Of a stretch of 43,466 nucleotides of DNA, positions 33,093-40,882 are shown one piece after another. Source of the stretch: Clostridia bacterium (GTDB lineage: Bacteria; Bacillota; Clostridia; UMGS1810); assembly GCA_017416845.1 (NCBI GenBank), contig JAFQBA010000121.1:1-43466 (forward strand), written 5' to 3'. Below the pieces are notes generated by a model. That model saw only the letters and a list, made by a program, of their open reading frames with translations. It was not told the DNA's origin and did no database searches. The translations under genes and the position numbers were made by a program. Position 1 is the first letter of the stretch; every line of letters begins with the position of its first letter.

Positions 33093-34325
33093 ATGGAAAA
33101 CAGAGAGAGACACTTTATATGCAAAAGATGTAATTCTTTCAATCTTGAAAGTGACAAAAGCTGCAAAAAATGCGGTGCAGATTTGAATCTTTGGGGAGCA
33201 TTGGAGCTTTTTGATGATGATATCAGAAATCTGAAGCCTTTTGAACTTCCGGTCGAATCGGTTCCGCAAAATCCGGTAACACCAAATTCTGCGTCAACTG
33301 CTCAGCCTTCGCCCAAGCCCGTTGCCCCCACACCACCGCCGAGACCTGCTGCTCCAACGCCACCACCCAGACCCGTTGCTCCAACGCCACCGCGTCCCGT
33401 GGCTCCTACACCGAGACCTGCAGCTCCTACACCGAGACCTGTAGCGCCTTCACCGGTAGCACCGTCTCCTGCGCCTCAACCTCACAAAAAAAGCAAGGCA
33501 ATGATTGTCATTATTATCTGCCTTGTTATAGCCTTTCTTGCTTTGGGAGCAGCTGTTGTGTACAATATGGGAAAAGACAGCACCAACAAGACTCCCGAAA
33601 AGCCACAAATTGATAATCCCGAAGAGATTCCCGATGATATTCCCGAAGAAATTCCCGGTGCTGATGATAGTGAAGCTGATGATGAGCTCGAACTTGTAAC
33701 AGTTACAACCGGCAGTGGATACTTTGGAACAAATATTCCTGATGATAAAGTGTTCTACATAACATTTGAAGATTACATAAACGAAAGTGTTCCTCTTTAT
33801 GTTGTCAACGAAGATATAAGCATGTATGCATATGAATCACATGGCTATTACATGGTATGCTTTTGCTGTGACGGAACTATTTCTTTCTTTGATATCAACG
33901 GTTTGTTTAGCGGTCTTATAAATCTTTATGAAGTAGATTTTAATGACGCTGTTATTTTTGACTCTTCTCTCACAAGCCTTAAGGGAATGTTTGAAGGCTG
34001 TTCATCTCTTGTAGAGTTTAATTTCGGAGATGTTGATTTTTCAAATATAACTGATTTCAGCTACATGTTTAAGGGTTGTACGTCCCTTGAAAGCTTGACA
34101 TGGGGAGAAAACGCACCGAAGTACGGAGAATATTTTGTAGGCATATTTGAAGGCTGTACTTCACTTAAAACCGTAGATTTGTCATACTGGGATTTCTCAT
34201 ATGCTGAGGATATATCAAGATTTTTCTATAATTGCAGTTCTCTTGAAGAATTTTACATGGACACCGATACAATTCCGGACGATGTAACAGAGATTGACTC
34301 TCTTAAGGGAACTCCTCTGGAATAA
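33093..34325 (+). CDS. Zinc-ribbon membrane protein with proline-rich stalk and BspA-type repeats
   Basis: A 410-aa protein. The cytosolic part has a zinc ribbon (Cys10, Cys13, Cys24, Cys27), the LWGALELFDDD segment shared with the preceding protein, and a long repetitive proline/alanine stretch (about 70-130, repeats of PRPVAPTP). A membrane helix (about 136-158) and an acidic linker (PEEIPDDIPEEIPG) lead to an outer domain with BspA/DUF285-type repeats, visible as MFEGCSSL, MFKGCTSL, IFEGCTSL and FFYNCSSL. Such repeats are usually surface-exposed ligand or adhesion modules. ATG 33093 is chosen (GGAG 9-10 nt upstream) over ATG 33078. It may sense an external signal and pass it to the GTPase/vWA complex. 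Confidence 0.78.
   Translation: MENRERHFICKRCNSFNLESDKSCKKCGADLNLWGALELFDDDIRNLKPFELPVESVPQNPVTPNSASTAQPSPKPVAPTPPPRPAAPTPPPRPVAPTPPRPVAPTPRPAAPTPRPVAPSPVAPSPAPQPHKKSKAMIVIIICLVIAFLALGAAVVYNMGKDSTNKTPEKPQIDNPEEIPDDIPEEIPGADDSEADDELELVTVTTGSGYFGTNIPDDKVFYITFEDYINESVPLYVVNEDISMYAYESHGYYMVCFCCDGTISFFDINGLFSGLINLYEVDFNDAVIFDSSLTSLKGMFEGCSSLVEFNFGDVDFSNITDFSYMFKGCTSLESLTWGENAPKYGEYFVGIFEGCTSLKTVDLSYWDFSYAEDISRFFYNCSSLEEFYMDTDTIPDDVTEIDSLKGTPLE
33300..33482 (+). repeat. In-gene tandem repeat coding for PRPVAPTP units
   Basis: Imperfect direct repeats of about 21-30 bp (built on CCGAGACCTGTAGCTCCTAC-like units) within the zinc-ribbon/BspA gene encode the proline-rich stalk. Unit number is likely to vary between strains. 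Confidence 0.6.
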
Positions 34326-34341
34326 TAGAGTTGTTTATAAT

Positions 34342-34384
34342 ACAGACTGAGTGATGATTGTTTTATATAACCTGCTCAGTCTGT
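34342..34384 (+). terminator. Possible intra-cluster terminator or attenuator
   Basis: ACAGACTGAG (34342-34351) pairs with CTCAGTCTGT (34375-34384) across a 23-nt loop, followed by a weak T-containing tail. It sits between the BspA-repeat gene and the second vWA gene and may lower downstream transcription rather than stop it. Confidence 0.45.
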
Positions 34385-34458
34385 GTTGTATTTAAAGTAA
34401 TAACAGCCTGCAACAGGAACAAGTTTTTTGTATGGCTGATGAAAAGAGAGTGATGTTA

Positions 34459-35637
34459 ATGAACAAGTTGAGATTTGATTGGATTATGTTTCTTGGCTCG
34501 GTTTTATTTTCTGTGATAGCGGCAATAATATGTTCATTATTTGAAAATGAAGCTATCTCTTCTTTTGATAATATTGTTATTTATTCAGCTTTGTTTTTTT
34601 CTATTCCGCTGACGGTAAGCATCATATCAATGGGGATTGTTGAAATTTATCGCCGTAAGAACTATGAAATACAAAAAAGAGGCAACCGAATAATCGCTGT
34701 TATAGTGGGATTGGTTTTTTCTGCAGGAATTGGTGCAGGCGGTCAGGCTCTGTATTCTTATTTGCTTGACGAAAGCGGTGAGAACAAAACTGAAATTATC
34801 AAGGATAACTCAGCGGATATTTCCATTATAATTGACTATTCAGGCAGTATGTACGGCTTTTTGACAGATTGTAAAAATGCCACCTGCAGTCTGATTGATG
34901 ACATATCTGAAAAAGACAGCATTCAGCTGATTATTTTTTCAGATCGTATTATGAATTCCGATACCAACCTTTATCCTGCAACCAAGGATAATAAAGAGTT
35001 GCTTAAAAACACTGTGAATTCAACAGATTTGGGCGGCGGAACAAGCTTTGAACCGCCTCTTAACGAAGCATATAATATCCTTACATCCTCCGGGTCTGTA
35101 AGTCCCAATAAGGCTGTCATAATGGTCACCGACGGTCAGGCGTATGTTTCCGATTCGCTTAAGGATAAATATATACAAGCCGGCATACCCTTATATTGCA
35201 TCGGCGTTAATACAGAGTATACGTCCATCGAAGATTTTGTAACGGATACAGGCGGATATACAATCCCACTTGACGGCGAGGATATAGACAACGGAAAGCT
35301 TCTTAATGAATTCCGCAAGATATATGAAGACGAAATTCCTTCCGAAGAAAAAACAATGGAAAAAAGATATCTTCCGATGTTTTACGGCAGTGAAAATGCG
35401 GGAATTTTAGAGCTTCTCATAAGATTTGCGGTGTTGGTTGTGTATGGCATTCTTGCAACATGGTGTATGTATTACACACTTTCCAAAGAATCGGTTATAA
35501 CTTCTCTTATAACCTCAGTTATATTGTCTTTGATACTGTATTTTACTGAGAGCTATTTTGTTGTTATTCCGTTGTTTACATTGGCGTTCTGGATATCTTT
35601 GACAAGGTATTATCCTTCTGATGTAATAGAGGACTGA
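34459..35637 (+). CDS. Membrane-anchored vWA-domain protein with intact MIDAS
   Basis: A 392-aa protein paralogous to the one at 29703: same three-plus-three membrane topology, same LRFDW N-terminus and LTRYYP C-terminus. Here the metal site is complete: DYSGS (116-120), T175 in LGGGTSF and D205 in VTDG. vWA domains bind protein partners through the coordinated metal. ATG 34459 is chosen because it aligns with the paralog; ATG 34432 or 34453 would extend the N-terminus by up to nine residues. Having one competent and one degenerate vWA in the same cluster suggests a hetero-oligomeric membrane ring or switch (inference). Confidence 0.82.
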   Translation: MNKLRFDWIMFLGSVLFSVIAAIICSLFENEAISSFDNIVIYSALFFSIPLTVSIISMGIVEIYRRKNYEIQKRGNRIIAVIVGLVFSAGIGAGGQALYSYLLDESGENKTEIIKDNSADISIIIDYSGSMYGFLTDCKNATCSLIDDISEKDSIQLIIFSDRIMNSDTNLYPATKDNKELLKNTVNSTDLGGGTSFEPPLNEAYNILTSSGSVSPNKAVIMVTDGQAYVSDSLKDKYIQAGIPLYCIGVNTEYTSIEDFVTDTGGYTIPLDGEDIDNGKLLNEFRKIYEDEIPSEEKTMEKRYLPMFYGSENAGILELLIRFAVLVVYGILATWCMYYTLSKESVITSLITSVILSLILYFTESYFVVIPLFTLAFWISLTRYYPSDVIED

Positions 35638-35673
35638 TTTATATTTTTTAAATTATTATTGGACAGGTGAATA

Positions 35674-36936
35674 ATGTTGCTAAAAAAATTTCTTATAATT
35701 ATTCTCATACTGTTGCTTGGTGGTGTGGGTTATCTTGTGATTACGGACGAGTCCATAACCTCCATTATAACCGGATCAAAAAATAATGACATGCCATCCT
35801 CGGAATCGGGCTTTATAGAAGGCTGGAACGGGGTTAATTACGGTTATTCGGGATATTTAATCTCCGATAAGGAGCTTTCGCCCTGTGAAAAGCATATAGT
35901 GGAGTCATGGGCACAGCTTAGTGATTCTATAGATATTTCTTCCTACAAAATAAGCGTTGACGGATTTGCCGATATGTACTATGGGTTATTGTATGAAAAT
36001 CCTGAGTACTATTATGTGGAATCAAGCTTTGAATACGGTTTTACCGATGAATACGTTGAAAAAATCGTTCCCTCATACAGTGTAACCGACAAAGAAACCA
36101 TAAAAAAAGAAACCGGGGCAATTTATAAGTCTGCATCACTCATCCTCAATGAGGTAACAGATGAAATGTCCGATTTTCAAAAGGTTATGACGGTACATGA
36201 CTATATGGTTCTTAATTATCGTTATGATTCAACAATGGCAAATCACAATCTCACAATTATGACAACCAAAACAGGTGTTTGTGATTCATATTCAAAGGCA
36301 TTTAAGTTTGTTATGGATCTTGTGGGCATTGAATGCAAAATTATCGAATCGGACGAAATGCAACACTCGTGGAATCTTGTAAAAGTTGATGGGGAATGGT
36401 ATCACATAGATTTGACAATGGATGACCCCACCGAAGATAAATATGCTCAGGTTTCTCATGAATTTGCTTTGCTGAGTACAGATGCCATCAATAATTCGCA
36501 AATGCCTCATTATGGTTATGATCTTGGTGATCTGAAAGCCGATTCAACCAAATATGATACAGCTCCCTGGAGAAACTCCACGGGTTCAATAGTATCAATT
36601 TCGCAGGTGACTTACTGGATATCGGGAAATTCTGTGGAATCATCAGACGGAAAAATAATTTATTCTGATCTCGACGGCGGTGATGGTTTTTGGAATATGA
36701 CTGCTTCAGCGGGATATACAAATTCCTGCATGGCAGGTCTTGGCGTATATAATGGTAAGCTGTATTTTAACAGTGACACAAAAATAAAGTCATATAATCC
36801 TGAAATGGACACTGTTGAAGACTTTAGCGATGTCAGCGGTTTGTGCGGTCTTTTTATAAATGACGGCGTTATGTATTACGGAAATTCGCCGTCATCGGGA
36901 AAATTCCAATATGCCGGGGAGATTTCTCTGAAATAA
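35674..36936 (+). CDS. Membrane-anchored transglutaminase-like (cysteine protease fold) protein
   Basis: A 420-aa protein with one N-terminal membrane helix (about 5-23) or uncleaved signal and an extracytoplasmic transglutaminase-like core: Cys203 in TKTGVCDSYSKAF, His231 in MQHSWNLVKVDGEWYH and Asp246 in IDLTMDDP, a complete Cys-His-Asp triad. The C-terminal 140 residues are beta-rich (YWISGNSVESSDGKIIYSDL) and look like a carbohydrate- or wall-binding module. Bacterial members cross-link or hydrolyse peptides at the surface. ATG 35674 follows GGACAGGTG. It is the last gene of the cluster before a strong terminator. Confidence 0.85.
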   Translation: MLLKKFLIIILILLLGGVGYLVITDESITSIITGSKNNDMPSSESGFIEGWNGVNYGYSGYLISDKELSPCEKHIVESWAQLSDSIDISSYKISVDGFADMYYGLLYENPEYYYVESSFEYGFTDEYVEKIVPSYSVTDKETIKKETGAIYKSASLILNEVTDEMSDFQKVMTVHDYMVLNYRYDSTMANHNLTIMTTKTGVCDSYSKAFKFVMDLVGIECKIIESDEMQHSWNLVKVDGEWYHIDLTMDDPTEDKYAQVSHEFALLSTDAINNSQMPHYGYDLGDLKADSTKYDTAPWRNSTGSIVSISQVTYWISGNSVESSDGKIIYSDLDGGDGFWNMTASAGYTNSCMAGLGVYNGKLYFNSDTKIKSYNPEMDTVEDFSDVSGLCGLFINDGVMYYGNSPSSGKFQYAGEISLK

Positions 36937-36945
36937 GAGCAAAAT

Positions 36946-36995
36946 AAACCCCCTCATACAGGCGTGTAATCTTAAAGCCTGCGTGAGGGGGTTTT
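36946..36995. terminator. Bidirectional Rho-independent terminator
   Basis: AAACCCCCTCA with CAGGC on the left (36946-36965) pairs with GCCTG and TGAGGGGGTTT on the right (to 36995). It separates the transglutaminase gene (plus) from the convergent PurF-like gene (minus), whose stop lies just beyond it. Confidence 0.88.
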
Positions 36996-36996
36996 A

Positions 36997-38421
36997 TTAT
37001 TCTTTTCCGTCCCAGCAATATGTACACAGTTTGCACTTGTCTATACCGATTGCATCAATAATTCCGTCAATGGTCTGGAATTCAAGCGATTTGAAGTTTA
37101 ATTTCTCGCATATTGCTTTTCTTAAGTTTTTACCTCTTTCGGTTTTGGAGTCGCTGTATTCTTCAATGTGCTTAAAGCCTTCCTCGCCTTCAAGCTCCAT
37201 AATGGTTTTTCTTGTAATTAAATCCATTTCGCTGTTGGTTCTTGAAAAATTGAGGAATTTACAGCTATACATAATGGGAGGACAAGCAGAGCGCATATGA
37301 ACCGATTTTGCACCGTTATCATAGAGAAAATCAACGGTTTCCTTAAGCTGTGTTCCTCTCACAATTGAATCATCAACAAAAAGGAGATTTTTATCAATGA
37401 TGAGATCGTGAATTGCAATCTGTTTCATTTTTGCAATTTTATTTCTTTCGTTCTGATGGGTGGGAGTGAAGCTTCTTGCCCATGTGGGTGTATATTTTAT
37501 AAACGGTCTTGCAAAGGGAATACCGCTTTTGTTTGCATAACCAATTGCGTGAGGTGTGCCCGAATCGGGAACGCCGCCGACATAATCAATTTCATCATTG
37601 TTTTTGTTGTCAATGTCGTTTTTGGCAATAATTTCGCCGTTTTTGTTACGCATCACTTCAACGTTAATACCTTCATATGTTGAGGTCGGATAGCCGTAAT
37701 AAGACCACAAAAAGGCGCATATCTTCATTTTGTCACGTGGGGGAGCGAGCTGTGTCATGGAATCCGGAGTCAGTTCCACAATTTCGCCGGGCCCAAGCTC
37801 TTTAACAATTTCATATCCAAGTTTGTGAGCTGCAAAAGATTCAAAGGTAACGCAATATCCGTCTTCGCATTTTCCGATTAAAACAGGAAGTCTTCCGAGG
37901 CGGTCGCGGGCGGCAATGATGTTTCCGTTATCTTTTAAAATGAGAATTGATGCTGTTCCGTCAATTGATTCCTGAGCAAATTTTATGCCTTCGTCAATTG
38001 TGCTTTTCTGACCCATGAGAGCCGCGAAAAGCTCTGTGGAATTTATGAGCCCGCCGGTCATGGAGTTAAAATGACCGTGAGTAAATGAAAGATATTGATT
38101 GATAAGTTCTTCGGAATTGTTTATTTTGCCTATTATGCAAATTGCATATGTCCCGAGACTGGATTTTATCATAAGAGGCTGGGGGTCATAATCACTGATA
38201 ACGCCAATTGCCGAATGTCCGTTCATTTCTTCAGAAACTTTGTCAAATTTTGTCCTGAAGGGAGAATTCTGAATGTTGTGAATCTCTCTTTGCAAACCGT
38301 CTTCACTGTTATACGCCGCCATTCCGGCTCTTCTTGTACCAAGGTGTGAATGATAGTCTGTTCCAAAGAAAACATCTGAAACTGCGTCGTGCTTGCAAAC
38401 AGCACCGAAAAAACCACCCAT
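36997..38421 (-). CDS. PurF-like amidophosphoribosyltransferase paralog lacking the glutaminase cysteine
   Basis: A 474-aa protein with the two-domain plan of glutamine PRPP amidotransferase. The N-terminus reads MGGFFGAV where active enzymes have a Cys (CGVFGI-type) as the N-terminal nucleophile, so the glutaminase site appears dead; GTRRAGMA and the DRLGRLPV loop are otherwise kept. The PRTase domain has the PRPP motif LLFVDDSIVRGTQL (about 346-359). A cysteine cluster ends the protein (KCKLCTYCWDG). It may use ammonia, or have another role. ATG 38421 follows an ideal AGGAGG, and a strong promoter lies at 38466-38494. It is probably a second copy beside a true purF elsewhere. Confidence 0.82.
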   Translation of the reverse strand: MGGFFGAVCKHDAVSDVFFGTDYHSHLGTRRAGMAAYNSEDGLQREIHNIQNSPFRTKFDKVSEEMNGHSAIGVISDYDPQPLMIKSSLGTYAICIIGKINNSEELINQYLSFTHGHFNSMTGGLINSTELFAALMGQKSTIDEGIKFAQESIDGTASILILKDNGNIIAARDRLGRLPVLIGKCEDGYCVTFESFAAHKLGYEIVKELGPGEIVELTPDSMTQLAPPRDKMKICAFLWSYYGYPTSTYEGINVEVMRNKNGEIIAKNDIDNKNNDEIDYVGGVPDSGTPHAIGYANKSGIPFARPFIKYTPTWARSFTPTHQNERNKIAKMKQIAIHDLIIDKNLLFVDDSIVRGTQLKETVDFLYDNGAKSVHMRSACPPIMYSCKFLNFSRTNSEMDLITRKTIMELEGEEGFKHIEEYSDSKTERGKNLRKAICEKLNFKSLEFQTIDGIIDAIGIDKCKLCTYCWDGKE

Positions 38422-38465
38422 ATTAAAATACCTCCTGGAATTTGCTGTTTATATAATGCTCTAAT

Positions 38466-38494
38466 AGTATATCATGATTTGACTTTGCAGTCAA
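38466..38494 (-). promoter_or_regulatory. Promoter of the PurF-like gene with a palindrome on the -35 box
   Basis: On the minus strand: TTGACT (38494-38489), a 17-bp spacer and TATACT (38471-38466). TTGACT, a 4-base spacer and AGTCAA (38479-38494) form a perfect palindrome covering the -35 box, a plausible repressor site. Confidence 0.65.
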
Positions 38495-38578
38495 CACGCA
38501 TGATAAAAGATTGTTAATTTTATCTTGAGTTGCTGCTTAGGATGACAATTTATGTGTTATTTCACACTATTAATTAAT

Positions 38579-38615
38579 TAGCCTTGGCACCTAACGCTGT
38601 AGGCGGTTGTTAATG
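38579..38615. repeat. Possible left-end fragment of the MITE-like family
   Basis: AGCCTT...CACCTAACGCT and then AGGCGGTTGTTAA align with the first 35 bases of the element at 10596 (AGCCTTAACGACC, AGGCGGTTTTAAA) with several mismatches. The match ends at the stop codon of the M20 gene. Support is weaker than for the other two copies. Confidence 0.35.
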
Positions 38616-39782
38616 CTATCTGTTAAGGTAATCAAAAGTATATCCGACAAAAAGTCTCACGGCTTTTTCGATAACATTTTCATCGGCATAAAAGTTTGCC
38701 GAATGAAGCACGCAGGGATGATTCTCATCACCGCACCCTGCCCAAATGAACACCGACGGAACTTCTCTTGCAATATACGAAAAATCTTCTCCCGTCATAA
38801 GCGGTTTTTCAAATTCTTTAATTTTGTCTTTTCCAAAAATCTTTTCGGCAAAGGCTTTAACATCCTTGCATACAGTTGCATCGTTAATTAGCGGGGGATA
38901 ACGGTATGAATATGCAAACTTAATTTTTGTATTGTATTTTTCACAAAGCTTTTCGGCGTACTCACGGCAAATTCTGTCGCACGCCTTTCTGTCTTTGTCG
39001 TCATATGAACGAAATGTTCCGCTTAGGGTTGCCGTGTCTGCAATCTGATTGAAAGATGTTCCGCAGTTAAATGTGCAAACCGAAAAAACATTTTTCGAAA
39101 AGTCAATTTCCTTTGCAAGCTCTTTGTGTATGCCAAGCACGAATTCAGATGCCGGATTCATGGGATTGATGCCGTTTTCGGGCTCTGCACCGTGGGAGCT
39201 TTTTCCTACAAAGGTAAGGGTGAAATCATCGGGAGCTGCCATGAGCGGTCCCTCTTTAAAATACATATCTCCCGTGGGATATAAAGGCGTTACATGAATT
39301 CCGATTGCCACATCAACATCGGGATTATTGAGTATTCCCTCGTTAATCATTGGCTCTGCACCGCCGTCTGTTTCTTCGGCAGGCTGAAAAATAATCTTGA
39401 CGCATCCTTTAAGCTCTGCTTCATGCTTTTTCAAAATTATTGCCGCAGCCAGTGCATTTGCCACATGAACATCATGTCCGCATGCATGCATCACACCGTC
39501 GTTTTTTGATGAAAAATCCACTCCGCTTTCTTCTTTAACGGGAAGTGCATCCATGTCGGCACGTATAAGAACGGTTTTTCCTTTGTCGGCATTGCCGATG
39601 AAAGCGCAAATTCCTGTTTTTGCAACAGGGAATTTGTAGCTTATGTTATATTTGTCGAGACATTCGCAAATTGTTTTTGCAGTTTCAAATTCATCATTCG
39701 AAAGCTCGGGATTTTGATGAATCTTTCTTCTGATGGCAATGATTTCATCTTTTATTTCGTTATAGTCATTTATAATATTCAT
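38616..39782 (-). CDS. M20-family amidohydrolase/peptidase
   Basis: A 388-aa zinc-dependent amidohydrolase of the IAL/hippurate-hydrolase group (M20D). Marks in order are RRKIHQNPELS near the start, VLIRADMDALPV (Asp metal ligand), MHACGHDVHVA (catalytic and metal-binding His), IFQPAEETDGGAEPM (catalytic Glu) and, at the C-terminus, LMTGEDFSYIA and LHSANFYADE. It removes acyl groups from amino acids or small amides. ATG 39782 has AAGAGTG upstream; an ATG at 39806 is also in frame but lacks a binding site. It lies just behind the AraC gene on the same strand, so the two form an operon divergent from the large glycoside hydrolase gene. Confidence 0.9.
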   Translation of the reverse strand: MNIINDYNEIKDEIIAIRRKIHQNPELSNDEFETAKTICECLDKYNISYKFPVAKTGICAFIGNADKGKTVLIRADMDALPVKEESGVDFSSKNDGVMHACGHDVHVANALAAAIILKKHEAELKGCVKIIFQPAEETDGGAEPMINEGILNNPDVDVAIGIHVTPLYPTGDMYFKEGPLMAAPDDFTLTFVGKSSHGAEPENGINPMNPASEFVLGIHKELAKEIDFSKNVFSVCTFNCGTSFNQIADTATLSGTFRSYDDKDRKACDRICREYAEKLCEKYNTKIKFAYSYRYPPLINDATVCKDVKAFAEKIFGKDKIKEFEKPLMTGEDFSYIAREVPSVFIWAGCGDENHPCVLHSANFYADENVIEKAVRLFVGYTFDYLNR

Positions 39783-39844
39783 TTTTTCACTCTTTTCGTT
39801 ATTCATGGAAATATGTTTAATTATACTTCATTTTCATTTGGATT

Positions 39845-40720
39845 TCAAGTGAAATTATCCGGGTCACACATTTTTTTAAACTCGCTTGGTGACACTCCCG
39901 TGAATTTAACAAAGTTTCTGTAAAACGTGCTGAATTCCTTGAATCCGCTGGAGAATGCCGCAGCCGAAATATCCGAGCCCTCTCTTATGATGGACTGAAC
40001 TCTTTCTATTCTTTTTTTGTTTAAATACTCATTAAACGTCATTCCGGTCATTTCTTTAAACATGGTGCAAAATGTTGCCCTCGACATTGCCGACATTTTA
40101 ACGATTTTCTCTAAAGGTATTGGTTCGTCATAGTGAGATTCTGCATAAAATATGCATTTGTTCATTGTTTGTATTTTCTTTTCATATTCAGGCACAATAT
40201 CACTTTCGCATTTTATATACATTCGTGCAATCAGCGACAAAACGGTTGTCAGGCAATTTACGATAATTTCTTCTCTGCCGGGTCTGCAATTTTGAAATTC
40301 AATTCTCATTTTGCCCCTGGAGCTTTCACAAAGGTAAATATCTTCATACATTGGTGAGAACTTCGGGACAACATTTTTTGTTGTTTCAAGACTGAAAAGC
40401 AGATTTCGAATCATTTTTCTGTTTGAAAGCTCTTCGTGATAGAGTGTTTTTAAAAATGAAATGTTATAATATATTGTCTTTTTTTCATCGGGAATCAGAA
40501 GATGAGGCGTGTACGGAGGAACAATAAAAATGTCTCCCCGAAGCATTTTTTCTTTTTTGCCCGAAATGCTGTGCACCAAGCTTCCGTGTTTTAAAATTAC
40601 AATCTGAAAACAGTCATGCATATGAAGCTTTGTTTCATAGGATTCATTTTCGAGCTGTTCAATGAAGAATTGCTCCATATTACTGTTAAAACTTTCAAAT
40701 TTGATTAATTTTGTTCTCAT
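39845..40720 (-). CDS. AraC-family transcriptional regulator with cupin-type sensor domain
   Basis: A 291-aa regulator. The N-terminus has a cupin-like effector domain (LHMHDCFQIVILKHG, MLRGDIFIVPPYTPHLLI) and the C-terminus a double helix-turn-helix (LEKIVKMSAMSRATFCTMFKEMTG, FSSGFKEFSTFYRNFVKFTG, VSPSEFKKM). ATG 40720 follows GGGTGAG; a GTG at 40729 lies inside that site. The divergent glycoside hydrolase gene at 40883 is the probable target, through the three TGCAAT repeats in the shared intergenic region (inference). Confidence 0.9.
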   Translation of the reverse strand: MRTKLIKFESFNSNMEQFFIEQLENESYETKLHMHDCFQIVILKHGSLVHSISGKKEKMLRGDIFIVPPYTPHLLIPDEKKTIYYNISFLKTLYHEELSNRKMIRNLLFSLETTKNVVPKFSPMYEDIYLCESSRGKMRIEFQNCRPGREEIIVNCLTTVLSLIARMYIKCESDIVPEYEKKIQTMNKCIFYAESHYDEPIPLEKIVKMSAMSRATFCTMFKEMTGMTFNEYLNKKRIERVQSIIREGSDISAAAFSSGFKEFSTFYRNFVKFTGVSPSEFKKMCDPDNFT

Positions 40721-40760
40721 GATACTCACCCATATTAATTATACATCTGTTTAAATAAAA

Positions 40761-40845
40761 TGCAATATTTTTGTACGTTTTTAGAAGATTTGCAATGTAT
40801 TTTGTATGTAATGCAATTTATGTTTGTTAAATTATTCGCTATAAT
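40761..40845 (+). promoter_or_regulatory. Divergent control region: three phased TGCAAT repeats and a promoter
   Basis: Direct repeats begin at 40761 (TGCAATATTTTTGTACG), 40791 (TGCAATGTATTTTGTATG) and 40812 (TGCAATTTATGTTTGTTA). Their starts are 30 and 21 bp apart, about three and two helical turns. A TATAAT -10 box follows at 40840-40845 with only TTTATG at the -35 position, the weak -35 expected of an activated promoter. The adjacent AraC protein is the likely binder. Confidence 0.55.
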
Positions 40846-40882
40846 ATAAAAGTAAAATCGTAAGAAAGGTACATGATTTGCT

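Noticed and set aside
33300..33482. Regularly spaced repeats that could suggest a CRISPR array
   Set aside because: The repeats are in frame, vary in length and encode a proline-rich protein stalk; there are no spacers and no cas genes.
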